A stretch of DNA of 64,000 bases from Mitsuaria sp. PDC51. GTDB taxonomy: Bacteria > Pseudomonadota > Gammaproteobacteria > Burkholderiales > Burkholderiaceae_C. The notes beneath the pieces were generated by a model that was given only the letters and a program-made list of their open reading frames with translations, had not been told where the DNA came from and did not search any database. Below, in pieces: positions 35,243 to 44,227 of the stretch (position 1 is its first letter; every line of letters begins with the position of its first letter). Location: the NCBI RefSeq assembly GCF_900113225.1, contig NZ_FOZE01000001.1, positions 2,418,001-2,482,000 of the forward strand. Direction: 5' to 3'. The position numbers and the translations under genes are program-made.

Positions 35243-36826
35243 ATGTCCCTGTCCTGCTCGATCCGTCACCTCGCGGCCGTCACCGCGCTCGGCGCGGCCG
35301 CTCTGCCGGCGGCGCACGCCGCGTCGTTCAACCCGACGCTGCCGGCCGAACCGCGCCTGCCCACCGCCACCGAGGTCTGCAAGACCCTGACCGCCTCGCT
35401 GACGCAGACCGGCGGCCTGCTGCCGAGCTCGGTCGACGCGGATCCCGCGCACTCGCAACCGGACACCGCCCAGATCCAGGACGCCATCAATCACTGCCCC
35501 GCCGGCCAGGCGGTGCGCCTGGTCGCCAGCGGCAACGCCAACGCCTTCCTGTCGGGACCGCTGGTGCTGAACAGCGGCGTCACGCTGTGGGTCGACAGCA
35601 ACGTGACGCTCTTCGCGTCCCGCAGCCCCAAGGACTTCGACAACGGCGGCGGCCGCTGCGGCACCGCCGGCGGTGACGGCAAGTCGTGCAACGCGTTGAT
35701 CCGCCTGAAGAATGCCGCGAACAGCCGCATCGTCGGCGACGGCCGCATCGACGGCCGCGGCGGCGCGGTACTCACCTCCGGCCCCAACGCCGGGAAGATG
35801 ACCTGGTGGGACGTCGCCAACCTGCTGGAGGCGACCGGCAAGAAGCAGAACAATCCGCGCCTGGTCAACCTGATCGGCGGCAGCAACTTCACGCTCTATC
35901 GCATCTCGCTGCTCAACTCGCCGAACTCGCACGTCGTCGTCAGCGGGCTCACCGGCTTCGTGGCCTGGGGCACCAAGGTGCTGGCGCCGTCGCTGGCCTA
36001 CTCCAAGCCCAACTACGCCTGCGCCGCCGGCACCACGCCCGACCCCGACGTCGCCGCCACCCGGCCCAGCACCTGCTTCACCCCGGCCACGGCCGCCAAC
36101 ACCGATGGCATCGACGTGGTCGAGAGCTCCAAGGTCAGGATCGCGCATTCGTCGATCAGCACCGGCGACGACCACATCGCGATCAAGGCCGCCGACGCGC
36201 CGGCCTCCGACATCTACATCGCCCACAACGACCTGTACCACGGCCATGGCATGTCGATCGGCAGCGAGACCACGCAAGGCGTGAACCAGGTGCGGGTCGA
36301 CGACCTCAGCATCGACGGTTTCGACGACGCGCAGGTCAACGGCCTGCGCATCAAGACCTACGACAGCGTCGGCGGAACGGTCAGCAACGTGATCTTCGCC
36401 AACGTCTGCATGCGCAACGTCAAGCAGCCGCTGATCTTCACGCCCTACTACAGCTCGGGCAACCACAGCACCGCGCCCAACATCAACGACATCCTGCTGC
36501 AGAACATCCATGTGCTGAGCAGCGCGAAGTTCGGCGCCGGCAAGCTGGTCTTCCGCGGCTATCGCAACGGCAGCGTCGTCAACCCGCTGAAGATGACGCT
36601 GGACAACGTCGTCTTCGACTCGACGAGCTTCCTCACCGCCGACGGCAAGAAGGGCGGCCCCACGCAGCCGGATGACGCGACCCTGACGCTGGGCCCCGGA
36701 CCGGTGACGATCCCCTTCGCGGCGTCGTCGACCTTCAAGCTGATCGACCAGCGCGCCGGCTCCCAGGCACCGCGGGCCTGCGACAGCGCCTTCCCGCCCT
36801 TCCCCCTGGCCGAATCGCCGATCTGA
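35243..36826 (+). CDS. Secreted GH28 polygalacturonase
   Basis: Family 28 pectinase of 527 residues, a right-handed beta helix. The signal peptide ends near PAAHAASF. All catalytic motifs are intact: NTDG (Asp288), GDD (Asp309, Asp310), GHG (His335) and RIK (Arg369-Lys371). It hydrolyses alpha-1,4-galacturonan of pectin. An N-terminal extension of some 100 residues precedes the helix, and an insertion rich in Cys and Pro (YACAAGTTPDPDV...STCF) lies before the NTDG turn. An aagga precedes the ATG. A chemoreceptor gene follows 72 bp downstream. Whether it acts endo or exo cannot be read from the sequence. Hexuronate released here would feed into uxaB/uxaA-type steps if a uronate isomerase exists elsewhere. 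Confidence 0.93.
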   Translation: MSLSCSIRHLAAVTALGAAALPAAHAASFNPTLPAEPRLPTATEVCKTLTASLTQTGGLLPSSVDADPAHSQPDTAQIQDAINHCPAGQAVRLVASGNANAFLSGPLVLNSGVTLWVDSNVTLFASRSPKDFDNGGGRCGTAGGDGKSCNALIRLKNAANSRIVGDGRIDGRGGAVLTSGPNAGKMTWWDVANLLEATGKKQNNPRLVNLIGGSNFTLYRISLLNSPNSHVVVSGLTGFVAWGTKVLAPSLAYSKPNYACAAGTTPDPDVAATRPSTCFTPATAANTDGIDVVESSKVRIAHSSISTGDDHIAIKAADAPASDIYIAHNDLYHGHGMSIGSETTQGVNQVRVDDLSIDGFDDAQVNGLRIKTYDSVGGTVSNVIFANVCMRNVKQPLIFTPYYSSGNHSTAPNINDILLQNIHVLSSAKFGAGKLVFRGYRNGSVVNPLKMTLDNVVFDSTSFLTADGKKGGPTQPDDATLTLGPGPVTIPFAASSTFKLIDQRAGSQAPRACDSAFPPFPLAESPI

Positions 36827-36831
36827 ACGCG

Positions 36832-36855
36832 GGCTATCGCGGTGGCGCGATGGCC
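36832..36855 (+). terminator. Hairpin after the GH28 gene
   Basis: GGCTATCGC at 36832-36840 pairs with GCGATGGCC at 36847-36855 (nine pairs including one G-T) just 6 bp after the polygalacturonase stop codon. There is no T tract, so it may only attenuate or stabilise the transcript. Confidence 0.3.
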
Positions 36856-36898
36856 TGCCGATGCGATACAACCCTCTCATCGAACGAGGGAGACCATC

Positions 36899-38455
36899 GT
36901 GACCGCATTCAGCAACCTGAAGATCGGTGTCCGCCTGACCGGCGGCTTCGCGGCAGTGATCGCGCTGCTGATCGTGCTGGCGGTGATCGGCGTCACCAAG
37001 ATCAGCGCGGTGGACGCCAACACCGAGGTCATCCTGCATGACCGCTTCGTCAAGGTGCAGCTGGCCCAGACCGTCGAGAACGAGGTCAACAAGCAGCTCC
37101 GCGCGATGCGCACCGCGCTGATCGTGTCCGACCGCGCCATCGTCGACAGCGAGCTGGCCAAGCTCGAGGCCTCGCTGCCGCTGGTCGGTCGCGCGATCGA
37201 CCAGCTCGGCGCGACGGTGCACAGCGAACGCGGCAAGGCGGCGCTGCAGGCGCTGGTCGAGGGCCGGGCGAAGTTCAAGGACAAGGAGCGTCAGCTGGTC
37301 GACCTGATCAAGGCCGGCAAGGTCGACGAGGGCCGCACGCTCCTGGTGACGGACATCCTGCCGCTGCAGACCGTCTACCTGGGGGCCGTCGAGCGCTTCG
37401 TCGAGACCCAGGCGGAGAGCATGGAGGAGTTCGGCGCGCAGGCCTCGGCGCTGGCCCGCGGCGCCCGCACGCTGATGATCGTGCTGTCGGTGATCGCGGT
37501 GCTGCTGGCGGTGGGCATCGCCGTGCTGCTCACGCGCTCGATCACCCGGCCCATCGCCCAGGCGGTGCGGGTGGCCGAGACGGTCGCCGCCGGCGACCTC
37601 ACCTCCACCATCGCGGTGGGCGCACTCGACGAGACCGGCCAGCTGCTGGCCGCGCTGCGCTCGATGAACGACAGCCTGGTGCGCATCGTCGGGGAGGTGC
37701 GGCTGAGCAGCGAGTCCATCGCCACCGGCTCGACCCAGATCGCCACCGGCAGCATGGACCTGTCGCACCGGACCGAGGAGCAGGCCTCCAGCCTCGAGCA
37801 GACGGCCGCGGCGATGGAGGAAGTCGCCTCCACCGTGCAGCGCAGCGCCGACTCGGCGCGCAACGCCACGGCGCTCGCGGCCACCGCCAGCGAGGTCGCC
37901 ACCCGCGGTGGCTCGGCCGTGGCCGAGATCGTCGCGACGATGCGCGACATCAGCGCCAGCTCGACCCGGATCGCCGACATCACCGGCGTCATCGACGGCA
38001 TCGCGTTCCAGACCAACATCCTGGCGCTCAACGCGGCCGTGGAGGCGGCGCGCGCCGGCGAACAGGGCCGCGGCTTCGCGGTGGTGGCCGGCGAGGTGCG
38101 CACGCTGGCCCAGCGCGCGGCCACCGCCGCCAAGGAGATCCGCGCGCTGATCGGCGAGAACGTCAGCCGCGTCGAGACCGGGTCGCGCCTGGTCGAGGGC
38201 GCCGGCACCACGATGGACGAGATCGTGCGGCAGATCCGGCAGGTGGCCGAGCTGATCACCGAGATCGGCACCGCCACCGGCCAGCAGAGCCTGGGCATCG
38301 GCGAGGTGAGCAAGGCGGTGCACGTGCTCGACCAGGTGACGCAGCAGAACGCCGCGCTGGTCGAGGAATCCGCCGCCGCCGCGGACAGCCTGAGCCAGCA
38401 GGCGCGCCGGTTGACCGAGCTCGTCGGCGCTTTCAAGCTGCACCTCGGGCGCTGA
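36899..38455 (+). CDS. Methyl-accepting chemotaxis protein
   Basis: Chemoreceptor of 518 residues, Tsr/Tar-like in length. The first membrane helix is at about 13-33 ([20 protein letters not shown]). A periplasmic four-helix-bundle domain follows to about 187, then a second membrane helix ([21 protein letters not shown]) and a HAMP domain ([22 protein letters not shown]). The signalling domain has the conserved tip ([20 protein letters not shown]). The protein ends [10 protein letters not shown] with no C-terminal NWETF-type CheR tether. The start is a GTG at 36899 behind a strong gagggaga; a frame open back to 36842 lacks such a site. Lying 72 bp after the polygalacturonase gene, it may guide cells to pectin breakdown products, which is inference. 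Confidence 0.93.
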   Translation: MTAFSNLKIGVRLTGGFAAVIALLIVLAVIGVTKISAVDANTEVILHDRFVKVQLAQTVENEVNKQLRAMRTALIVSDRAIVDSELAKLEASLPLVGRAIDQLGATVHSERGKAALQALVEGRAKFKDKERQLVDLIKAGKVDEGRTLLVTDILPLQTVYLGAVERFVETQAESMEEFGAQASALARGARTLMIVLSVIAVLLAVGIAVLLTRSITRPIAQAVRVAETVAAGDLTSTIAVGALDETGQLLAALRSMNDSLVRIVGEVRLSSESIATGSTQIATGSMDLSHRTEEQASSLEQTAAAMEEVASTVQRSADSARNATALAATASEVATRGGSAVAEIVATMRDISASSTRIADITGVIDGIAFQTNILALNAAVEAARAGEQGRGFAVVAGEVRTLAQRAATAAKEIRALIGENVSRVETGSRLVEGAGTTMDEIVRQIRQVAELITEIGTATGQQSLGIGEVSKAVHVLDQVTQQNAALVEESAAAADSLSQQARRLTELVGAFKLHLGR

Positions 38456-38524
38456 GCGGCAGTGCGGCAGTGCGGCTGGCGGTCTTCCGGGCAAATTTCC
38501 GCGCCGGTGAACGCGGCGTCAGCG

Positions 38525-38566
38525 CTCGGTGATGTCTGCAGCGCGGTCCCTCCGTAAGCTGCGGCC
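38525..38566 (+). promoter_or_regulatory. Conserved promoter-like element, copy 2 (LivJ-type gene)
   Basis: CTCGGTGATGT at 38525-38535 and CTCCGTAAGCT at 38550-38560, then GCGGCC: same blocks and same 14-base spacing as at 35139-35180. It lies 26 bp before the binding-protein ATG. The reading frame is open through the element, but its translation is not signal-peptide-like, so the gene starts after it. Confidence 0.5.
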
Positions 38567-38591
38567 ACCCCTTCCAACCAGCAGTCTTGCC

Positions 38592-39725
38592 ATGCGCATG
38601 TTCTCCACACTGGGTGTCTTTTTCTCCACCATGGCGGTGGCCGGCGCCGCCGCCGCGGCCGATCCTGCGGTCACCGGGACCATCCTGCTCGGCCAGGTCG
38701 CGCCGTTCAGCGGCCCGTCGGTCAAGCTGGCCGAGGAATACAACCTGGGCGCACGGACCTACTTCCAGGCGCTCAACGAGCGCGGCGGCGTCAACGGCCA
38801 TCGCGTCGAGCTGCGCACCCGCGACGATCGCTACGACCCCGCCGAGACCGCCCGCCAGGCCAAGGCGCTGATCGAGCAGGACGACGTGTTCGCGCTGTTC
38901 GGCACCGTCGGCACCGGCACGACGCTGGCGGCCGTGCCGGTCGCCACCGCGGCGGGCGTGCCGCTGTTCGCGCCGTCCACCGGCGCCGAGGCGCTGCGCA
39001 CGCCGCTGAACCGGCAGATCTTCCATGTGCGCGCCGGCTATAACCAGGAGGCCGATTACATCGTCGAGCAGCTCTCGACCAGCGGCCTGCGCAGCGTCGC
39101 GGTGCTCCATCAGGACGACGCCTTCGGCAAGGCGGCGCTGGAGTCGGTGACACGCGCGCTGACGCAGCGCGGCGTGAAGAACGTGGGCATGGCCGCCGTC
39201 GAGCGCGACGCCACCGAGGTGGCCGACGTCGCCCGCAAGCTGGCCGCCGGTCATCCGCAGGCGGTGATCCTGATCGCCTCCTACACCTCGAGCGCCGCCC
39301 TCATCAAGACGATGAAGAAGCAGGGCTACGCCGGCCAGTTCGTCGCGACCTCCTACGTCGGCGGCAAGTCGCTGGCCGATGAGCTCGGCGGCGAGGGCAG
39401 CGGCGTGTGGATCTCCGAGGTCGTGCCCTTCCCCTGGGGTGAAGGCACCGCGCTGCAGCGCGAGTACAACCAGGCGCTGCAGCGCGCCGGCGTGCCGCAC
39501 CGCAGCTTCGGGTCGATGGAGGGCTTCCTGGCCGCCAAGGTCTTCACCGAAGGACTGCGCCGCGCCGGCAAGGAACCGAACCGCGCCCGGCTCATCGCCG
39601 CCCTCGAGTCGATGCAGGGCTGGGACGCGGGCGGCTACCGGATCTCCTACTCGCCCACCGACCACGCCGGCACCCATCGGGTTGAGATGACAATGATCGG
39701 CCCCGGAGGCAAGTTCGTGCATTGA
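38592..39725 (+). CDS. LivJ-type periplasmic binding protein (branched-chain amino acid ABC family), orphan
   Basis: Type I periplasmic binding protein of 377 residues (Peripla_BP_6). The signal peptide runs MRMFSTLGVFFSTMAVAGAA with cleavage near AAAAADP. The family features are ILLGQVAPFSGPSVKLAEEY, YNLGARTYFQALNERGGVNG, DDRYDPAETARQAKALIEQD and the C-terminal ESMQGWDAGGYRISYSPTDH. No permease or ATPase gene is adjacent; instead a NarL-type response regulator and a large sensor kinase follow after about 120 bp. It could therefore be a sensory partner of that kinase rather than part of a transporter. The ATG at 38592 is chosen because the upstream open frame runs through the promoter-like element; 38598 is an alternative. 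The ligand is unknown. Confidence 0.87.
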   Translation: MRMFSTLGVFFSTMAVAGAAAAADPAVTGTILLGQVAPFSGPSVKLAEEYNLGARTYFQALNERGGVNGHRVELRTRDDRYDPAETARQAKALIEQDDVFALFGTVGTGTTLAAVPVATAAGVPLFAPSTGAEALRTPLNRQIFHVRAGYNQEADYIVEQLSTSGLRSVAVLHQDDAFGKAALESVTRALTQRGVKNVGMAAVERDATEVADVARKLAAGHPQAVILIASYTSSAALIKTMKKQGYAGQFVATSYVGGKSLADELGGEGSGVWISEVVPFPWGEGTALQREYNQALQRAGVPHRSFGSMEGFLAAKVFTEGLRRAGKEPNRARLIAALESMQGWDAGGYRISYSPTDHAGTHRVEMTMIGPGGKFVH

Positions 39726-39843
39726 CGATGACACCCAGCATATCCAGCGACCGCCCCTGCCCGCGCCCTGCGCGGGCGGCTCCTTTCCCGCGATCCGCCT
39801 CGCATCCCCGCGGACCCGCCGCGCGCGACCGGGGGGCTTGGCG

Positions 39844-40485
39844 GTGAGCCCCGCCGCCAAGACCCGCGTGGTGATCGCGGACGATCATGCGCTGGTGCGC
39901 GAGGGTCTGCGCAAGGTCCTGGAGCTCGATGACAGCATCGAGCTGGCCGGCGAGGCCGCCAACGCCGACGAGGTGATGGCCCGCCTGGCGCAGGGCGGCG
40001 TCGACCTGCTGCTGCTGGACCTGCTGATGCCGGGCTGCACCGATGTCGAGCTGATCCAGCGCATCCATGCCGCCCATGCCGAGCTGCCGGTGCTGGTGCT
40101 GACCATGCATGCCGATCCGCACATCGCGCGCCGCGCGCTGGAGGCCGGCGCGGGCGGCTACCTGACCAAGGACATCTCCACCGAGCTGCTGATCGACGCC
40201 ATGCACCACGTGGCCGCCGGCCGCAGCTACGTCGACCCCTCGCTCAGCGCCGCGCTGATCCGCCAGGAACCGAAAGCGCCGGAGCCGCTGGAATCGCTGT
40301 CCCCGCGCGAGCGCCAGGTGCTGGTCGCGCTGGTGCGCGGCCAGTCGCTGGTGGACATCGCCGCCGCGCTCCAGGTCGCGCCGAACACGGTGAGCACCTA
40401 CAAGACCCGCCTCATGGACAAGCTGGACCAGGCCTCCCTGAGCGACCTGGTGCGATACGCCGTGCGCCATGGCATCGTCGACTGA
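39844..40485 (+). CDS. NarL/FixJ-family response regulator
   Basis: Response regulator of 213 residues. The receiver domain shows VVIADDHALVREG (acidic pair Asp13-Asp14), the phospho-acceptor Asp59 in LLLLDLLMPG, the Thr in LVLTMH and the Lys in YLTKDIS. The LuxR-type helix-turn-helix is ESLSPRERQVLVALVRGQS...PNTVSTYKTRLMDKL. The likely start is a GTG at 39844 with a G-rich stretch eight bases upstream; a TTG at 39838 is possible. It overlaps the sensor kinase gene by 17 bases and so forms a two-component pair with it. The targets are unknown; the neighbouring binding-protein and polygalacturonase genes that share an upstream element are reasonable candidates. Confidence 0.93.
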   Translation: MSPAAKTRVVIADDHALVREGLRKVLELDDSIELAGEAANADEVMARLAQGGVDLLLLDLLMPGCTDVELIQRIHAAHAELPVLVLTMHADPHIARRALEAGAGGYLTKDISTELLIDAMHHVAAGRSYVDPSLSAALIRQEPKAPEPLESLSPRERQVLVALVRGQSLVDIAAALQVAPNTVSTYKTRLMDKLDQASLSDLVRYAVRHGIVD

Positions 40486-43400
40486 GCACGCGACCGGGCT
40501 CGCCCCGGTCGTGTCGCCGGCGCGGCGCCTGCTCGACCTGCTCCCCTCAAGCGGCCCACCCGCCGCCTCGCGCCGGGCGCGTCTCCCGCTCCTCGCTGTC
40601 GTCGCCTCCCTCGCCCTGGCGCTGCTGGCGGTGCTTTTGCCCCTGCCCGCGCGCGCCGAGCGCATCGTGCTGGCCTCCTACCAGGAGCGCGAGGGCCTGC
40701 AGAACCTCACCCCCACCTGCCTCACGCAGGACCGGCGCGCGGTGCTGTGGATCTGCACCGAGAACGGCCTGTTCCGTTTCGACGGCTTCCGGGTCCATCG
40801 CGAGCCGCTGCCGGCCGCCGTCGGCAACGGCATCTGGGGCGGCCGTGTCGACGGGCTCGGCCGGCTCTGGCTGACCACCGACCAGGGGCTGTTCCTGCGG
40901 CGCCCGTCGAGCGACGCGGCACGCCCGGAGGGCGGCGAGGCCGCGGACTGGGTGGAGATCCGGCGCGCCGACGGCCAGCCGCTGGACGTGGCCTTCGACG
41001 GCCAGTTCGACGTCGACGAGCGCGGCGTGCTGGTGGCGGTCGATCGCGACCATCGGTTCTGGACGGCCACGGTCAGCGATGCCGGACCGTCCACGGTCCG
41101 CGCCGAGCCCCTCCCCGTGGCTGCCCTCGACCGCCCGCCGGCGGCCGGCTACGTCGAGACGATCCCGCTGCGGCGGCTTGGCGACCGCCTCTGGTTCGGC
41201 TGCGGCGACGGCCTGTGCGCCTGGGACCGACGCCAGGCGGCGGTGACGCTGTGGTCCGCCGCGCAGGGCCTGCCGCCGGAAACCTGGGCGACGCTGCTGG
41301 TCGGCCGGGACGGTAGCCTGTGGGCGCGCGGTCGCAGCCACCTGGCCCGCCTGGCGCCCGGCGCCCAGCGCTTCGAGACCGTCGAGGCGCCGATGGTGAA
41401 CCAGGAATGGGAGGCCAGCAGTCCCCTCATCGAGGATCCCCGCGGCGGCATCCTGATGGCCGCGGCGACCGGGATCGCCCGCTGGGACGGCCGGGCCTGG
41501 CAAACCTGGTCCCGCGATGACGGCCTGCCCGACTCGGCCGTGCGCAGCCTGCTGGTGGACGGCGACGGCGCGCTGTGGCTGGGCGCGTCCGGCCAGGGTT
41601 TCCATCGCTGGATCGGCTACGGCGACGTGGACCACTGGAGCCGGGCCTCGGGCCTGCCGTCCGACGTCGTCTTCCGCCTGCTGCAGGACCGCAGTGGCCG
41701 TCACTGGGCCATCACCCGGGAGGGCCTGGCCTGGTTCGACGCCGCGGCCCGCCGCTTCCAGCCGCTGCCCCCTTCCGCCGCCACGGCGCCCCGCGTTGCC
41801 GGCATCGTGGCGGGCGCGGCCATCGATGCCGCGGGCGACCTCTGGTGGCTGGACCGCGGCCAGCTCAACACCATCAAGGCGGGCGGCACGACGGCCCGCC
41901 GCGTGCTCACCGAGCCTGCGCTGCTGGGCCTGCTGGCCGGGCATGGCGGAAAGCTCTACGTCACGAGCCGCTCGCGGATCGAGCGGCTGATCCCCCAGCC
42001 CCGGGGCGGCGTGAAGCGCGAGCCGGTCGCCGCCGACCTGCCCGGCGGCGAGCCGGCCATCTCGGTCTTCAGCGACGGCACGACGGACTGGTTCATCAAC
42101 GTCCGGTGGCAGGTCTTCCGCGCGCAAGGCGACGCCTGGGTGCCGCTGCGCGACGACCAGGGCCGGGTGCTCACGGCCTACACCGCGACGGTCGCGGATG
42201 GCGCGCTATGGGCCTCGAACGACCAGGGCGTGGCGACCTACACCTTGTCCGGCGACCGCGCGCAGCTGCGGCGGCGGATCCCCAAGGCGTCCTTCGGCGG
42301 GGCCGATCCGATGTGGGTGGTCCACGGCCCGGGGAACGAGATCTGGCTGGGCACCGGACGGGGCGTCTTCCGCCTCGGCCCGCAGGGCGAGTGGCTGGGG
42401 CTGCTGGACCGCGACAGCGGCCTGGTGTGGAACGACGTCAATGACGACAGCTTCCTCCTGGACGCCGCCGGCGACGCCTGGATCGGCACCAGCGGCGGCG
42501 CGACGCGGGTGCGCCGGCGGCCGCCGCCGCCGGGCCCGCCCGCCGTGTTGCGGGTGGACCGGCTGGAATTCGGCACCCACCAGTTCAGCGGGCCGCCGAC
42601 CGCGCCGGTGCCCTGGACCGACCGCCAGCTGCGCATCACGCTGGGCACGCCGACGCTCTCGCTGCCGCGCGACCGCCGCATCGAATACCGGCTGTCGCCG
42701 CAGGCGCCGTGGCGTGCGGTCGAGGGCGCGTCGATCGACGTCGGCGCCATGGACGAGGGCCGGCATGTGCTGACGCTGCGTGCCGCCGGCCGCGTGCCGC
42801 TGGAGCCGCCGGGACCGGAGCTGGCGCTGCCCTTCACCATCGCGCCCCCGTGGTGGAACTCGCCCGGCATGCGGCTGACCTACCTCGCGCTGCTGGGCGC
42901 GCTCTGGTGGGCGCTGACGCTGTGGACCCAGCGCCGCGCGCGGGCGCGCCGGCGCACGCTCGAACGGGCCATCGACGAGCGCACCGCCGAGCTGCACGCC
43001 TCCCGCGAGGCCCTGCACCGGCTGAGCGAGCACAACGCGCTGGCGCTCGAGCAGGAGCGCACCCGGGTGTCGCGCGAGCTGCACGACGAGCTGGGGCAGC
43101 AGTTGGCGGCGCTGCGCCTGGAAATCGCCGTCATGCGCGCGCGCGCCGCACGGGCCACCGCCTCGATCGACGCCGGCCAGTTGGACCTGCTGCATGAGCG
43201 GGTCGACCGGCTCGTCGCCGCCGTGCGCGCGGTGGTCTCGCAACTGCGTCCGCCGGCGCTCGATGGCGGCCTGGAAGCGGCCTTCCGCTGGCTCGGCACC
43301 GAGTTCAGCCGCGACACCGGCCTGCCCTGCGACGTGGCCGTCGCGGCGGGCGCCGGCCAGCTGGGCTCCGAGGCCGCCACACAGCTGTTCCGCGTCGCGC

Positions 43401-43681
43401 AGGAATCGCTCAACAACGTGCGCCGTCATGCCGACGCGACCCGGGCGGCCCTGTCGCTGTCCTTCGACGACGGCCTGTGGATCCTCACGGTGCGCGACGA
43501 CGGTCGCGGCTTCGACCCCGGTGGCCGGCCCGCCGGCTACGGCGTGATGGGCATGCATGAGCGGGCCCGCCTGCTGGGCGGGACGCTGTCGATCCACAGC
43601 GCACCCGGTCAGGGCACGGTGGTCGAACTGCGCGTCGTGCCCGGCACGCCCGCGGCGCCACCGTCCCCCTACGGTACGTAG
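40469..43681 (+). CDS. Two-component sensor kinase with beta-propeller (Reg_prop/Y_Y_Y) sensor
   Basis: Histidine kinase of 1070 residues. A signal/anchor segment (LLAVVASLALALLAVLLPLPARA) leads to about 700 periplasmic residues of two-component-regulator propeller repeats, for example AVLWICTENGLFRFDGF, GRLWLTTDQGLFLRR, GSLWARGRSHLARL and GALWLGASGQGFHRW. A Y_Y_Y-type domain follows (RIEYRLSPQAPWRAVEG). One membrane helix (LTYLALLGALWWALTLW) precedes a coiled coil. The kinase core has the HisKA_3 motif SRELHDELGQQLAALRLE (phospho-His at about 872) and a HATPase with VRDDGRGFDPGG. Propeller sensors of this kind often detect oligosaccharides. It overlaps the response regulator gene by 17 bases. 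Pectin or other plant-glycan sensing is an inference from the neighbourhood. Confidence 0.93.
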   Translation: MASSTEHATGLAPVVSPARRLLDLLPSSGPPAASRRARLPLLAVVASLALALLAVLLPLPARAERIVLASYQEREGLQNLTPTCLTQDRRAVLWICTENGLFRFDGFRVHREPLPAAVGNGIWGGRVDGLGRLWLTTDQGLFLRRPSSDAARPEGGEAADWVEIRRADGQPLDVAFDGQFDVDERGVLVAVDRDHRFWTATVSDAGPSTVRAEPLPVAALDRPPAAGYVETIPLRRLGDRLWFGCGDGLCAWDRRQAAVTLWSAAQGLPPETWATLLVGRDGSLWARGRSHLARLAPGAQRFETVEAPMVNQEWEASSPLIEDPRGGILMAAATGIARWDGRAWQTWSRDDGLPDSAVRSLLVDGDGALWLGASGQGFHRWIGYGDVDHWSRASGLPSDVVFRLLQDRSGRHWAITREGLAWFDAAARRFQPLPPSAATAPRVAGIVAGAAIDAAGDLWWLDRGQLNTIKAGGTTARRVLTEPALLGLLAGHGGKLYVTSRSRIERLIPQPRGGVKREPVAADLPGGEPAISVFSDGTTDWFINVRWQVFRAQGDAWVPLRDDQGRVLTAYTATVADGALWASNDQGVATYTLSGDRAQLRRRIPKASFGGADPMWVVHGPGNEIWLGTGRGVFRLGPQGEWLGLLDRDSGLVWNDVNDDSFLLDAAGDAWIGTSGGATRVRRRPPPPGPPAVLRVDRLEFGTHQFSGPPTAPVPWTDRQLRITLGTPTLSLPRDRRIEYRLSPQAPWRAVEGASIDVGAMDEGRHVLTLRAAGRVPLEPPGPELALPFTIAPPWWNSPGMRLTYLALLGALWWALTLWTQRRARARRRTLERAIDERTAELHASREALHRLSEHNALALEQERTRVSRELHDELGQQLAALRLEIAVMRARAARATASIDAGQLDLLHERVDRLVAAVRAVVSQLRPPALDGGLEAAFRWLGTEFSRDTGLPCDVAVAAGAGQLGSEAATQLFRVAQESLNNVRRHADATRAALSLSFDDGLWILTVRDDGRGFDPGGRPAGYGVMGMHERARLLGGTLSIHSAPGQGTVVELRVVPGTPAAPPSPYGT

Positions 43682-43791
43682 TTGTTCGACTACACGAAGT
43701 GGCAAAAGTGCGGATTCCTGCACAGGTTTTTCATTGCATCGTCCTGTAGAGTTTCACCTACACGCTCGCAGTAGCTCTTCAGGATCCCACG
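43682..43791 (+). promoter_or_regulatory. AT-richer intergenic region, probable promoter of the winged-helix gene
   Basis: This 110-bp gap is clearly lower in GC than the flanking genes (for example gcacaggtttttcattgcat). It contains a possible -10, TAGAGT at 43747-43752, 40 bp before the next start. No convincing -35 is at the right distance. A small hairpin (CTACG/CGTAG) overlaps the stop codon of the kinase gene just before it. Confidence 0.35.
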
Positions 43792-44205
43792 ATGTTCATT
43801 GCCGTGCCACCGCGTCATGCGGCTTTCCTCCCGACGGGCCTTGATGCGGACAGCCGCGCGGAACCCCCTCTTCGACCCTCGGTGCCCTTCTCCGACGCCA
43901 GCTGGCGTTTCGGTGAATGCATGGTTCGGCCGGCCTGTCGTGACATCGTTGTCAGCGGCCAGTCGCGTCACCTGCAACCGCGCCCCTTCGACCTGCTGGT
44001 CCACCTGATCGAGCACCGCGACCGCGTGGTCAGCGCCGACGAGCTGCTGGACGTGGTCTGGGGCGAGCAGGATGTGCAGCCCGGCGCGCTGGCGATGGCG
44101 ATCGCGCGGATCCGCGCGGTGCTGCAGGGGGCGCTGCCGCCCTCGGTCGAGATCATCCGCACCTACCACCGCGTCGGTTACCGCTTCGTCGCCGCACTGG
44201 AGTGA
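43792..44205 (+). CDS. Stand-alone winged-helix DNA-binding protein (OmpR/CadC C-terminal type)
   Basis: Protein of 137 residues consisting almost only of a Trans_reg_C domain: FGECMVRPACRDIVVSGQ, HLQPRPFDLLVHLIEHRDRVVSADELLDVVW (recognition helices) and the closing wing IIRTYHRVGYRFVAALE. It lacks both a receiver domain and the CadC-type membrane helix, so how it senses anything is unclear; the 35-residue N-terminus is Pro/Arg-rich and probably disordered. It lies 22 bp upstream of the 2-oxoacid dehydrogenase E1-like gene and is probably co-transcribed with it. Regulation of that gene is a guess. Confidence 0.85.
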   Translation: MFIAVPPRHAAFLPTGLDADSRAEPPLRPSVPFSDASWRFGECMVRPACRDIVVSGQSRHLQPRPFDLLVHLIEHRDRVVSADELLDVVWGEQDVQPGALAMAIARIRAVLQGALPPSVEIIRTYHRVGYRFVAALE

Positions 44206-44227
44206 GCAGACCCGGCGCGAACCTCCC

